Positions 23,613 to 32,622 of a stretch of DNA of 58,212 nucleotides are shown one piece after another. Location: positions 1-58,212 of the forward strand of contig CAJTKW010000024.1 of assembly GCA_910577035.1 (NCBI GenBank), in the 5' to 3' direction. A program made the position numbers and the translations under genes. This stretch comes from an uncultured Acetatifactor sp. GTDB taxonomy: Bacteria; Bacillota; Clostridia; Lachnospirales; Lachnospiraceae. The notes beneath the pieces are model-generated. The model saw only the letters and a list, made by a program, of their open reading frames with translations. It did not search any database and was not told the origin of the DNA. Within the stretch, counting starts at the first letter, position 1; each line of letters starts with the position of its first letter.

Positions 23613-24557
23613 TTATTCGTCCTCATCCTCCTCTCTTTTTCTCGCCAGCGAATGCTGTACCCTGGTGTAAAGCTCCTGCGCGGCATTGTAGCCCATCTTT
23701 TTCTGCCGGTGGTTCACGGCTGCGGATTCACAGATCACCGCCAGGTTACGCCCCGGCCTGATCGGGATATTATGGCATACTATCTTATTGCCCAGATATT
23801 CGATATAATTTTCCTCCAGTCCCAGCCTGTCGTACTCCTTGTCCTTGTCCCAGTCCTCCAGGCGGATGACCAGGTCGATATTTGAGGTATCCTTTACGGA
23901 GCTGGCGCCAAACAGCGCCTTGACATCCACAATGCCGATTCCCCTCAGCTCAATCAAGTGCTTTGTCACATCCGGCGCGGAACCGATCAGCGTATCGTCA
24001 CTCACCTTCCTCAGCTCCACCACATCGTCCGTCACCAGTCGATGCCCTCTCTTTACCAGCTCCAGTGCCGCCTCGGATTTACCGATACCGCTCTCGCCGG
24101 TAATCAGGACTCCTTCCCCGTAAATATCCACCAGCACCCCGTGTACGGAAATGCAGGGAGCCAGCTTGACGTTCAGCCACCTGATTGACTCCGCCATAAA
24201 GGAAGACGTGGTTTTCTTCGTAGAGAGAATCGGAATCTGATGTGCTATGGCTTCTTCCAGAAATACGGGATCCGGCTGCAGTTCCCTGCAGAATACAAAT
24301 GCCGGTATATCATACCCCATCAGCTCGTCGCAGACCTCCCGCTTTCGGACTTCTTCCATTTCGCTGAAATAGCTGTGCTCTACAAAGCCGATAATCTGCA
24401 GGCGGGATGAATCAAAATGCTTCAGATAACCCGTCATCTGCAGGGCCGGCCGGTTAATGTCCGGCTGTCTCAGCTTGATACCCTTGACTTCCAGCTCCGG
24501 CGTCAGATTTACCAGCTTCATTTTCTCAATCAGGCGGGTCAGTGTAACGTATTCCAT
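23613..24557 (-). CDS. hprK: HPr kinase/phosphorylase
   Basis: 314 residues. N-terminal MurF-like domain, then the catalytic domain with HGVLVDIYGEGVLITGESGIGKSE (His of the dephosphorylation site and the P-loop, residues about 138-160), VTDDVVE and the signature ELRGIGIVDVKALFG, ending in an acidic tail. It phosphorylates HPr and Crh on Ser46 when fructose-1,6-bisphosphate and ATP are high and removes the phosphate when inorganic phosphate is high. GGAGG lies seven bases before the ATG. First gene of the operon that ends with an HPr-like protein carrying the Ser46 target. Confidence 0.97.
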   Translation of the reverse strand: MEYVTLTRLIEKMKLVNLTPELEVKGIKLRQPDINRPALQMTGYLKHFDSSRLQIIGFVEHSYFSEMEEVRKREVCDELMGYDIPAFVFCRELQPDPVFLEEAIAHQIPILSTKKTTSSFMAESIRWLNVKLAPCISVHGVLVDIYGEGVLITGESGIGKSEAALELVKRGHRLVTDDVVELRKVSDDTLIGSAPDVTKHLIELRGIGIVDVKALFGASSVKDTSNIDLVIRLEDWDKDKEYDRLGLEENYIEYLGNKIVCHNIPIRPGRNLAVICESAAVNHRQKKMGYNAAQELYTRVQHSLARKREEDEDE

Positions 24558-24591
24558 GGCGGATCCTCCGTTTCTCAGTTCGTCTTTTATT

Positions 24592-24620
24592 ATTCTATCA
24601 CAACTTGCCCTTTATGGGAA
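24592..24620 (-). promoter_or_regulatory. likely promoter of the hprK operon
   Basis: TTCCCA (24615-24620), 17-bp spacer, TAGAAT (24592-24597) on the minus strand, 35 bp before the hprK start. It lies in the 84-bp gap after uvrC. Confidence 0.5.
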
Positions 24621-24641
24621 GTTTTTTACCACATCCTTCCC

Positions 24642-26552
24642 TTACGATTCCGCCGTAAAAAAGCCGTGGATCGCTTCCGCCGCCTTTCGGTTCAGCTCCG
24701 GTATTTCCGCCAGTTCCTCCACCGTGGCGTTTTTGATGTCTTCTATAGATTTAAAGTGGCGCATCAGGGCCTTTCTGCGGGCCGGTCCCACACCGGGAAT
24801 ATCGTCCAGCACGGACTTCACCTGGGCTTTGCTCCGCAGGGAACGGTGATATTCAATGGCAAAGCGGTGAGCCTCGTCCTGGACTCTGGTAATCAGCTTA
24901 AAACCCTCGGAACGGGTATCTATGGGCAGCTCCACATTATTAAAGTACAGCCCCCTGGTGCGGTGATTATCGTCCTTGACCATACCGCAGACAGGAATAT
25001 GGATATGAAGCTCATCCAGCACGGACAGCGCAATATTGACCTGGCCCCTGCCGCCGTCCATCATAAGAAGATCCGGGAACTTTGTAAAGCTGCCATACAC
25101 ATGGTCCAGATCCTTCTCCTCCAGCTCCTCTCTCTCCTCCATACCATGGGTAAACCTTCTTGTAAGCACCTCTCTCATACAGGCATAATCGTCTGGACCG
25201 GACACCGTCTTGATGCGAAACTTCCGGTAGTCGCTGGGCTTGGGCCTGCCCTTTTCAAACACCACCATGGAGCCGACATTTTCAAACCCGTTGATATTGG
25301 ATATATCAAAGGCCTCCATGCGCTCGATCCGCTCCAGCCCCAGAATACCCGCAATCTCCTTGACGGCTCCGATGGTGCGCCCTTCTTCCCGCTTCAGCCT
25401 TTCCCGATCCTGCTCTAAAATGTGCCTGGCATTCTCGGCCGCCAGCTCCACCAGCTTTTCCTTGGAGCCGATCTTGGGCACACGGACATGAACCTTTCCT
25501 CCCTTGCGCTGGGAAAGCCACTTTTCAATCAGCTCCCGGTCCTCAATTTCATACTGCAGCATCAGCTCCCGGGGAATAAACGGCGTGCCGGCATAAAACT
25601 GCTTTACAAAATTCTCCAGTATTTCTGCCTTTGTTTTCGTCGCGCCGTCTTCCGACATCTCGCCTGACACATCTTTTTCTTCATATGACACGTGCGTCAT
25701 ATAGTAATGTTCCCTGCCGATCAGTTTCCCGTCTCTGACAAAAAACACCTGCACTACCGCCTCTGACCGATCCTGATGCAGCGCAATAATGTCCTTGTCT
25801 TCTCCCACATTATCGGTCATTTTCTGTTTCTGGGACACCTGCTTCACGCTGTTGAAAAGATCACGATAAGCAGCCGCCCCCTCGAAATCCAGCTTTTCCG
25901 CCGCCGCCTTCATCTTTCCTTCCAGCTCCCGGAGAATCACATTATAATTTCCGTTGAGAAATTCCAGCGCCCTGCCCACCTGCTCCCGATACTGCTCCTT
26001 ATCCACATAGCCGCCGCAGGGTGCGAGGCATTGCTTGATGTGATAGTTCAGGCAGGGGCGCTCCAGGCCGATGTCCCTGGGCAGACTGCGGTTACAGGTC
26101 CGCAGGCGGTAAAGCTTGCTCAGCAGGTCGATGGTATCCCGTACCGCCGCCGCACTGGTATAAGGCCCGAAATATCGGGATTTGTCCTTTTTCATGGTCC
26201 GGGAAAAGAGAATCCGTGGATAATCCTCCCCTACAGTAACCTTGATATAGGGATATGTCTTATCATCCTTCAGCAAAGTATTGTACTTGGGAGAATTCTC
26301 TTTAATCAGGTTGTTCTCCAGAACCAGGGCTTCCAGCTCCGAATCGGTGACGATATATTCAAACCGGGCAATCAAAGTTACCATTTTGTCAATGGCAGGT
26401 CCCCTGCCAATGTTTTCCCGGAAATAAGAGCGCACGCGGTTATACAGGTTGACAGCCTTGCCGACATACAATATGACATCTCTGTCATCCCTCATAATAT
26501 AGACTCCCGGCTCTTTGGGGAGCTTTTTCAGCTCTTCATCAAAGTGAAACAT
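24642..26552 (-). CDS. uvrC: excinuclease ABC subunit C
   Basis: 636 residues from ATG 26552 with GGGAGG five bases upstream; an ATG six codons earlier has no site. N-terminal GIY-YIG nuclease (GVYIMRDDRDVILYVGKA), cysteine region CNRSLPRDIGLERPCLNYHIKQC written in family order, UVR helix (LEGKMKAAAEKLDFEGAAAY), RNase H-like C-terminal nuclease (EAFDISNINGFENVGSMV) and helix-hairpin-helix motifs near the end (VLDDIPGVGPARRKALMRHF). It makes both incisions in nucleotide excision repair with UvrB. Length is normal. Confidence 0.96.
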   Translation of the reverse strand: MFHFDEELKKLPKEPGVYIMRDDRDVILYVGKAVNLYNRVRSYFRENIGRGPAIDKMVTLIARFEYIVTDSELEALVLENNLIKENSPKYNTLLKDDKTYPYIKVTVGEDYPRILFSRTMKKDKSRYFGPYTSAAAVRDTIDLLSKLYRLRTCNRSLPRDIGLERPCLNYHIKQCLAPCGGYVDKEQYREQVGRALEFLNGNYNVILRELEGKMKAAAEKLDFEGAAAYRDLFNSVKQVSQKQKMTDNVGEDKDIIALHQDRSEAVVQVFFVRDGKLIGREHYYMTHVSYEEKDVSGEMSEDGATKTKAEILENFVKQFYAGTPFIPRELMLQYEIEDRELIEKWLSQRKGGKVHVRVPKIGSKEKLVELAAENARHILEQDRERLKREEGRTIGAVKEIAGILGLERIERMEAFDISNINGFENVGSMVVFEKGRPKPSDYRKFRIKTVSGPDDYACMREVLTRRFTHGMEEREELEEKDLDHVYGSFTKFPDLLMMDGGRGQVNIALSVLDELHIHIPVCGMVKDDNHRTRGLYFNNVELPIDTRSEGFKLITRVQDEAHRFAIEYHRSLRSKAQVKSVLDDIPGVGPARRKALMRHFKSIEDIKNATVEELAEIPELNRKAAEAIHGFFTAES

Positions 26553-26621
26553 ACTATCCTCCCATGTCACTGTTCAAAATCCCGGGGCCGGCAAGGCGGC
26601 CTGCATAAATACAAAATGTAA

Positions 26622-26647
26622 CGGTTCCTTCCCGAAAGAAAGAACCG
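26622..26647 (-). terminator. possible weak terminator between ftsH and uvrC
   Basis: CGGTTC and GAACCG form a stem extended by CTT/AAG, 19 bp after the ftsH stop. The tail on the minus strand (TTACATTTTG) is weak, so read-through into uvrC is likely. Confidence 0.45.
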
Positions 26648-26665
26648 CTTTCTGTATCATTTCAT

Positions 26666-28969
26666 TCACTGCCTGGGGGAATCAATCCTGCCATTGGAAA
26701 AACGTCCTGCAGGGCCGGATTCCCGGGCGGGATCCTTCGGTGCAGAGGCTCCGGGTTCCCCCGGGACGGACTGCCCCCGTGCCTCAGGTTCGGAAGCTTC
26801 CGACGGCATCCGGCCTTCCGGCCCGGATGTCTTTGGCGGGGCCTGCTCCCCGGATCCGGCATCCGGCATCCTTACAGGCTCCGGCACCGCCACCGGCCCC
26901 GGCATTTCAATCACTGTATTTTCAATCACTGTATTCTCCGCGGAAGGCTTCTCCTCAAAGGAGCCCTGTTCCCGGGAAGTGCCTCCCTCTTCCGCCGGCT
27001 CGGCAATACCCTTTTCCCTGCGGAAAATTTCCATAAACTCCTTGCCGGTAATCGTCTCCTTCTCAATCAGGAATTCCGCCAGCTTATCCATCACGTCACG
27101 ATTCTCCCGCAGCAGGGCCAGGGCCTTATCGTAGCTTTCCTTCAGGATTTCCACGACCTCCGCGTCTATTTTTGCCGCCGTGCTGTCACTGCAGTTCAGC
27201 TCCGTCCTGCCCTCCAGGTACTGGCTTTCAACGGTAGCCAGCCCTACCAGTCCGAATTTCCTGCTCATACCGTAACGGGTTACCATATTGCGTGCAATAT
27301 CCGTAGCCTTCTCTATATCGTTTGCCGCTCCTGTAGTCACCGTCTCGAAAACGATCTCCTCGGCGGCGCGTCCGCCCACCAGGCTTACCAGCATATCCCT
27401 CAGCTCGGCCTCGGTGTTCAGATACTTTTCTTCCTCCGGCACGTGCATAACGTATCCCAGCGCACCCATGGTCCGGGGTACAATGGTAATCTTCTGTACC
27501 GGCTCGGAATTCTTCTGCAGGGCACTGATCAGCGCATGGCCCACCTCATGGTAGGAAACAATCCTGCGCTCCTCCCTGCTCATGATACGATCCTTCTTTT
27601 CCTTGCCCACCAGCACCACTTCCACGGCATTAAACAAATCCTTCTGGCAGACATACTCCCTGCCCTCCTTCACCGCGTTAATGGCTGCTTCGTTAATCAT
27701 GTTGGCAAGGTCGGAGCCTACCGCGCCGCTGGTGGCAAGGGCAATGGCATCCAGATCCACCGACTCATCCATCTTCACATCCTTGGAATGAACCTTCAGG
27801 ATCTCCACACGTCCCTTCAAATCCGGCTTATCCACAATGATTCTTCTGTCAAAACGTCCGGGGCGCAGCAGCGCCTTATCCAGAATTTCCGGACGGTTCG
27901 TGGCGCCCAGGACCAGAATGCCCTTGGATGTGTCAAATCCGTCCATTTCCGACAAGAGCTGGTTCAGTGTCTGCTCGCGCTCTTCGTTACCGCCGCCGTA
28001 CTTGGAGTCACGGCTTCTGCCAATCGCGTCTATCTCGTCAATAAATATGATGCAGGGTGCGTTCTTATTGGCCTCCTTGAACAGATCCCGCACACGGCTG
28101 GCTCCCACGCCCACATACAGCTCAATGAAATCGGAACCCGTAAGGGAGAAAAACGGCACATGGGCCTCACCGGCCACAGCCTTTGCCAGGAGCGTCTTTC
28201 CCGTTCCGGGAGGGCCCACCAGCAGAGCGCCCTTGGGCAGCTTTGCACCGATTTTTGAATATTTCCCGGGATTATGAAGGAAATCCACCACCTCCACCAG
28301 GGACTCCTTGGCCTCGTCCTCGCCGGCCACATCCTTGAAAGTAACCCCCGTCTCTTTCTGCACATAAACCTTGGCATTATTCTTACCTACCCCCATGGGC
28401 CCGCCGGCTCCGCCCATTTTGCGGAACATCAGACTCAGCAGCAGCCACATCAGCAGGATCGGCAGTACGATGGAAATCAAAATATCCAGAATCGTGGAAT
28501 TCCTGCGGGGAACATAATGTCCGTCGATCCCGTGCTCCTCCAGCCGCGCCGTCAGAGTATTGGCATCTTCCATCAGCATGGTATAATACCGTCTCTGAAT
28601 TGCCTGCTGGGAAAAGCCCGGCAGCAGGCCGGGATAACGGACACCGGTATCCTCCTGGGTCTCATCCCGTTTCAGATTGAAATATACCTCTCCCGAGGAG
28701 CGAACCTCAACACTTTCTACCGCCCCTTCCTCCACATACTGGAGAAACCGGGTATAAGAAACCTCTTCTCCCTCTGCACTGCTTCCGAAGAAAAAATTCA
28801 TGCAGAAAACAATAATCAGGATCACCGTCAGGCCCGCCAGAAGCAAGGTCACAATCCCTGGCCACTTTGGAGGTTCGTTCCTGTTATTTCCGCCGTTATT
28901 ATTATTTCCGCCGCCTCCGGGCCCACCCCCACGGTTCCCGTTGTCGTATTCGTTCATTTGATTATTCAT
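26666..28969 (-). CDS. ftsH: ATP-dependent zinc metalloprotease FtsH
   Basis: 767 residues from ATG 28969 (GGAG five bases upstream). A Gly/Asn-rich N-terminus, two membrane segments (about 36-60 and 150-178) flanking an extracytoplasmic loop, then the AAA domain with GPPGTGKT, FIDEIDAIGRS and NRPEILDKALLRPGRFDRR, and the protease with HEVGH (zinc, near 474). It degrades damaged membrane and regulatory proteins. Oddity: about 100 extra C-terminal residues after the usual KEFMEIF end, rich in Pro, Glu, Ser and Gly, including a doubled ENTVI unit. It starts from its own promoter and is divergent from the DUF1846 gene. Confidence 0.96.
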   Translation of the reverse strand: MNNQMNEYDNGNRGGGPGGGGNNNNGGNNRNEPPKWPGIVTLLLAGLTVILIIVFCMNFFFGSSAEGEEVSYTRFLQYVEEGAVESVEVRSSGEVYFNLKRDETQEDTGVRYPGLLPGFSQQAIQRRYYTMLMEDANTLTARLEEHGIDGHYVPRRNSTILDILISIVLPILLMWLLLSLMFRKMGGAGGPMGVGKNNAKVYVQKETGVTFKDVAGEDEAKESLVEVVDFLHNPGKYSKIGAKLPKGALLVGPPGTGKTLLAKAVAGEAHVPFFSLTGSDFIELYVGVGASRVRDLFKEANKNAPCIIFIDEIDAIGRSRDSKYGGGNEEREQTLNQLLSEMDGFDTSKGILVLGATNRPEILDKALLRPGRFDRRIIVDKPDLKGRVEILKVHSKDVKMDESVDLDAIALATSGAVGSDLANMINEAAINAVKEGREYVCQKDLFNAVEVVLVGKEKKDRIMSREERRIVSYHEVGHALISALQKNSEPVQKITIVPRTMGALGYVMHVPEEEKYLNTEAELRDMLVSLVGGRAAEEIVFETVTTGAANDIEKATDIARNMVTRYGMSRKFGLVGLATVESQYLEGRTELNCSDSTAAKIDAEVVEILKESYDKALALLRENRDVMDKLAEFLIEKETITGKEFMEIFRREKGIAEPAEEGGTSREQGSFEEKPSAENTVIENTVIEMPGPVAVPEPVRMPDAGSGEQAPPKTSGPEGRMPSEASEPEARGQSVPGEPGASAPKDPARESGPAGRFSNGRIDSPRQ

Positions 28970-29035
28970 AGCAACTCCATTTCTGCATTCTTCCAATATC
29001 AGTATTCCCATCAATTATGCCACAGAACCTATTTT

Positions 29036-29064
29036 ATTATAGAGATTGGCAGTCGATAAATCAA
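29036..29064 (-). promoter_or_regulatory. promoter of ftsH
   Basis: TTGATT (29059-29064), 17-bp spacer, TATAAT (29036-29041) on the minus strand, about 65 bp before the start. Confidence 0.7.
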
Positions 29065-29146
29065 TAGCATAAATGTGAAAGAATTCTAAACTTTATTATT
29101 CCACCCGCCGCCTTTTTGTGGTATCATGAACGCATAAGCAACGAAT

Positions 29147-29212
29147 GCAGTCCTGCCGCATAAACAGGCACGACCTGCTTGCAGGATCGGGCCTGCTTAT
29201 GCGGACAGGACT
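29147..29212. repeat. long imperfect inverted repeat with nested hairpin
   Basis: AGTCCTG-CCGCATAAACAGGC near the left and its inverse near the right match over about 21 positions with one indel and one mismatch. The 20-base loop itself contains CCTGC/GCAGG. It lies in the divergent region between ftsH and the DUF1846 gene, directly before the 28-bp repeats. A transcript on either strand would fold strongly; no T-run follows. Confidence 0.75.
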
Positions 29213-29252
29213 ATGTGAGTGCAACGAACAGCGAGGAAAACCGCAGGTTTTT

Positions 29253-29352
29253 CGAGCTTGCATTCGCTGCGCAGCCGAGGGATGCCTGCATTCGCTGCGC
29301 AGCAGGTGGATGCCTGCATTCGCTGCGCAGCCGGCGGATGCCTGCATTCGCT
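29253..29352. repeat. 28-bp tandem repeats, three full units and a partial one
   Basis: Units begin at 29253, 29281, 29309 and 29337. The shared core is TGCATTCGCTGCGCAGC, holding the perfect 10-bp palindrome GCTGCGCAGC in the three full copies; the partial fourth copy ends at CATTCGCTG. The period is not a multiple of three and open frames on both strands here are by-products of the repeat. It stops 42 bp before the DUF1846 start codon. Function unknown; a protein-binding array is a reasonable guess. Confidence 0.9.
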
Positions 29353-29394
29353 GAACTTCTATCATGTAAGAACTACAGAACACAAAAGGACAGA

Positions 29395-30876
29395 ATGACA
29401 ATGAACATCGGTTTTGACAATGAAAAATATTTAAAGATGCAATCCAAACATATCATGGAGCGGATCCGCCAGTTTGGGGACAAGCTCTATCTGGAATTCG
29501 GGGGGAAGCTGTTTGACGACTATCATGCCTCCCGGGTTCTTCCCGGCTTTTCTCCCGATTCCAAGCTGCAGATGCTGCTGCAGCTCTCTGACTGTGCGGA
29601 AATTGTCATCGTTATCAGTGCCGCGGATATAGAAAAAAACAAGGTCAGAGGAGACCTGGGGATTACCTATGATGTGGACGTGCTCCGCCTCCGGGAAGAA
29701 TTCCTGCAGAAGGGGCTTTATGTAGGCAGCGTGGTCATTACCCACTACTCAGGGCAGAACAGTGCCGATCAGTTTAAGGCAAAGCTGGAAAAGAAAAATA
29801 TTAAGGTATATGTACACTACACCATCGAAGGCTATCCCGCCAACGTGCCCCTGATTGTCAGCAGGGACGGTTATGGCCGAAACGAATACATCGAGACCAC
29901 CAGGCCTCTTGTAGTGGTTACCGCACCCGGACCCGGAAGCGGCAAAATGGCCACCTGCCTCTCCCAGCTCTACCATGACAATCTCAGAGGCATCAAGGCA
30001 GGTTACGCGAAGTTCGAGACCTTCCCCATTTGGAATATCCCCTTAAAGCACCCCATTAACCTTGCTTATGAAGCGGCTACCGCGGATCTGAACGACGTCA
30101 ATATGATTGACCCTTTCCATCTGGAAGCTTACGGGGAAACTGCCGTAAATTATAACCGGGACATTGAGATTTTTCCCGTACTTAACGCCATCTTTGAGGG
30201 CATTTACGGGAGCAATCCCTATAAATCCCCCACGGACATGGGTGTCAATATGGCCGGAAACTGCATCGTAAACGACGAGATCTGCTGTCAGGCCTCCAAC
30301 ATGGAAATCATCCGGCGCTATTACTCCACCTTAAACAAGGTAATCCGGGACGAGGCTTCCGAAAACGAGGTTTACAAAATCGAGCTGCTGATGAAGCAGG
30401 CGAAGATTTCCACCGACGACAGACAGGTGACCGTAGCCTGCAGGCGGCGCGCCGAAAAGCTGGGCGTTCCCACTGCTGCCATCGAGCTTCCTGACGGCGA
30501 GATCATTACCTCCAAGACCTCGGACTTTCTGGGGGCTTCCGCTGCCCTGCTGTTAAATGCACTGAAGCATCTGGCCGGTATCGATCATGACATCCGCCTG
30601 ATCCAGCCGGATGCCATCGAACCGATTCAGGATCTGAAGGTGCGCTACCTCGGCGGCAGGAACCCCAGGCTGCACACCGACGAGGTACTGATCGCCCTTT
30701 CCCTTGCCGCATCGTCAGACAGCAATGCCAGACGCGCACTGGAACAGCTTCCGAACCTGAAGGGATGTCAGGTGCATACCTCGGTAATGCTTTCCGAGGT
30801 AGACATTAAGATATACAAAAAGCTGGGCGTGGATCTCACAAGCGAACCCGTCCAGATGGTAAAAAAGAGATACTGA
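29395..30876 (+). CDS. DUF1846 domain protein, function unknown
   Basis: 493 residues, the normal length of DUF1846. ATG 29395 (MTMNIGFDNEKYLKMQSKHI) follows AAAGGA; an in-frame opening to 29179 runs through the repeat array and is not coding. Recognised by the FGGKLFDDYHASRVLPGF segment, VVTAPGPGSGKMATCLSQLYHD (a P-loop-like Gly-rich string), NMIDPFHLEAYG and VNMAGNCIVND. No membrane segment or signal peptide. Structures of family members show Rossmann-like domains, but no reaction is established to my knowledge. It precedes pyrG by 76 bp, which may indicate a nucleotide-related role, but a hairpin lies between them. Confidence 0.9.
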   Translation: MTMNIGFDNEKYLKMQSKHIMERIRQFGDKLYLEFGGKLFDDYHASRVLPGFSPDSKLQMLLQLSDCAEIVIVISAADIEKNKVRGDLGITYDVDVLRLREEFLQKGLYVGSVVITHYSGQNSADQFKAKLEKKNIKVYVHYTIEGYPANVPLIVSRDGYGRNEYIETTRPLVVVTAPGPGSGKMATCLSQLYHDNLRGIKAGYAKFETFPIWNIPLKHPINLAYEAATADLNDVNMIDPFHLEAYGETAVNYNRDIEIFPVLNAIFEGIYGSNPYKSPTDMGVNMAGNCIVNDEICCQASNMEIIRRYYSTLNKVIRDEASENEVYKIELLMKQAKISTDDRQVTVACRRRAEKLGVPTAAIELPDGEIITSKTSDFLGASAALLLNALKHLAGIDHDIRLIQPDAIEPIQDLKVRYLGGRNPRLHTDEVLIALSLAASSDSNARRALEQLPNLKGCQVHTSVMLSEVDIKIYKKLGVDLTSEPVQMVKKRY

Positions 30877-30888
30877 GATAGGCAAAGC

Positions 30889-30920
30889 TGCCTGTGCCCC
30901 CGCATTGCCCGGCACAGGCA
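30889..30920 (+). terminator. hairpin between the DUF1846 gene and pyrG
   Basis: TGCCTGTGCC and GGCACAGGCA form a 10-bp stem with a 12-base loop, followed by TTATCTTT. It starts 12 bp after the stop codon. A partial terminator, leaving some read-through to pyrG, or a leader element of pyrG. Confidence 0.55.
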
Positions 30921-30952
30921 TTATCTTTGGGCAATGCAGAAAAGAGGAGCTT

Positions 30953-32581
30953 ATGGCAGTAAAATATGTATTTGTAACAGGGGGCGTAGTCTCCGGCCTG
31001 GGAAAGGGAATCACCGCCGCGTCTCTGGGGCGGCTGTTAAAGGCCAGAGGCTTTAAGGTGACCATGCAGAAATTCGACCCTTATATCAACATTGACCCCG
31101 GGACCATGAACCCCATCCAGCACGGCGAAGTATTTGTTACCGATGACGGTGCGGAGACCGATCTGGATCTCGGACATTACGAGCGCTTTATCGACGAAAG
31201 CCTGGACAGGAATTCCAACGTGACCACCGGCAAGGTCTACTGGTCCGTTTTGCAGAAGGAACGGCGGGGAGATTACGGCGGCGGCACCGTACAGGTGATT
31301 CCCCATATCACCAATGAAATCAAAAGCCGGTTTTACCGCAACTTCACCGATCCCCATACCCGCATTGCCATTATCGAGGTAGGCGGCACCGTAGGTGACA
31401 TCGAGAGCCAGCCCTTTCTGGAATCCATCCGCCAGTTCCAGCATGATGTAGGGCATGAAAATGCCGTTTTGATCCATGTCACCCTGATTCCTTACCTGAG
31501 CGCTTCCCAGGAGCTGAAGACAAAGCCCACCCAGGCCAGCGTCAAGGATCTGCAGGGAATGGGAATCCAGCCTGACATCATAGTCTGCCGGAGCGAGCAT
31601 CCCCTGGAACAGGGCATCAAGGATAAAATAGCTTTGTTCTGCAACGTACCCAGCAGCAGAGTGCTTCAGAATCTGGACGTGGAATATCTCTATGAGGCCC
31701 CGCTGGCCATGGAGAAAGAGCACCTTGCCCAGGCTGTCTGCGAGTGCCTGCATCTGGACTGCCCGGAGCCGGACTTAAAAGACTGGGAAAAAATGGTGGA
31801 CGACTTAAAGCATCCCACCGACGAAGTGCAGATTGCCCTGGTGGGAAAATATGTATCCCTCCACGACGCCTATATCAGCGTTGTGGAAGCTTTAAAACAC
31901 GGCGGCATCGGCAACCATACCACCGTCCATATCAAATGGATTGATTCCGAAACGGTAACCCCCGGAAATGTGGAAGAGCTTCTGTCGGATGTGAACGGTA
32001 TCCTGATTCCCGGAGGCTTTGGTTCCCGGGGCATCGAGGGTAAGATCCTGGCAATCCGTTACGCCCGCACTCATAAAAAGCCCCTGCTGGGACTATGCCT
32101 GGGTATGCAGCTCACTATTGTGGAATATGCCCGAAACGTGCTGGGATATAACGATGCCCACAGCATTGAGCTTGACCCCGGCACCACCCACCCCGTGATC
32201 GCATTGCTGCCTGACCAGAACGGCGTGGAGGACATCGGCGGCACCCTGCGGCTGGGAGCCTATCCCTGTGTACTGGACAAGGGTTCCAGGGCTTATGCGC
32301 TGTACGGCGAGGAAACAATCTATGAGAGACACCGCCACCGCTATGAGGTGAACAACGATTATCGGGCCGCCCTTACCGAAAAGGGACTGCGCCTGTCGGG
32401 AACCTCCCCGGACGGCCGTATCGTGGAAATGTGTGAAATTACGGAGTATCCCTTCTATGTGGCCACTCAGGGACATCCGGAATTAAAATCCCGCCCCAAC
32501 AGGCCTCATCCCCTGTTCAAGGGGTTTGTGGCAGCGGCCCTGCAGGATAAGCACGCAGGCACCCCCGGGACTGATGCCTGA
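30953..32581 (+). CDS. pyrG: CTP synthase
   Basis: 542 residues from ATG 30953 behind AGAGGAG. The N-terminal synthetase domain begins VKYVFVTGGVVSGLGKGITAA with the P-loop, then KFDPYINIDPGTMNPIQHGE and GGTVGDIES. The C-terminal class I glutaminase domain has the oxyanion/nucleophile region GLCLGMQ (Cys) and the ending His-Glu in TQGHPE. It makes CTP from UTP, ATP and glutamine. Length and motifs are normal. Confidence 0.97.
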   Translation: MAVKYVFVTGGVVSGLGKGITAASLGRLLKARGFKVTMQKFDPYINIDPGTMNPIQHGEVFVTDDGAETDLDLGHYERFIDESLDRNSNVTTGKVYWSVLQKERRGDYGGGTVQVIPHITNEIKSRFYRNFTDPHTRIAIIEVGGTVGDIESQPFLESIRQFQHDVGHENAVLIHVTLIPYLSASQELKTKPTQASVKDLQGMGIQPDIIVCRSEHPLEQGIKDKIALFCNVPSSRVLQNLDVEYLYEAPLAMEKEHLAQAVCECLHLDCPEPDLKDWEKMVDDLKHPTDEVQIALVGKYVSLHDAYISVVEALKHGGIGNHTTVHIKWIDSETVTPGNVEELLSDVNGILIPGGFGSRGIEGKILAIRYARTHKKPLLGLCLGMQLTIVEYARNVLGYNDAHSIELDPGTTHPVIALLPDQNGVEDIGGTLRLGAYPCVLDKGSRAYALYGEETIYERHRHRYEVNNDYRAALTEKGLRLSGTSPDGRIVEMCEITEYPFYVATQGHPELKSRPNRPHPLFKGFVAAALQDKHAGTPGTDA

Positions 32582-32622
32582 GGGCGCCTCCATACTGCAG
32601 GCCGCTTCCTGTAAATCACTGT

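Noticed and set aside
29253..29352. CRISPR array
   Set aside because: The 28-bp units are contiguous, with no spacers of unique sequence, and no cas genes are present.
29179..29394. In-frame N-terminal extension of the DUF1846 protein through the repeat array
   Set aside because: The repeats are open in several frames on both strands by composition; the family begins at the ATG at 29395, which has a ribosome site.
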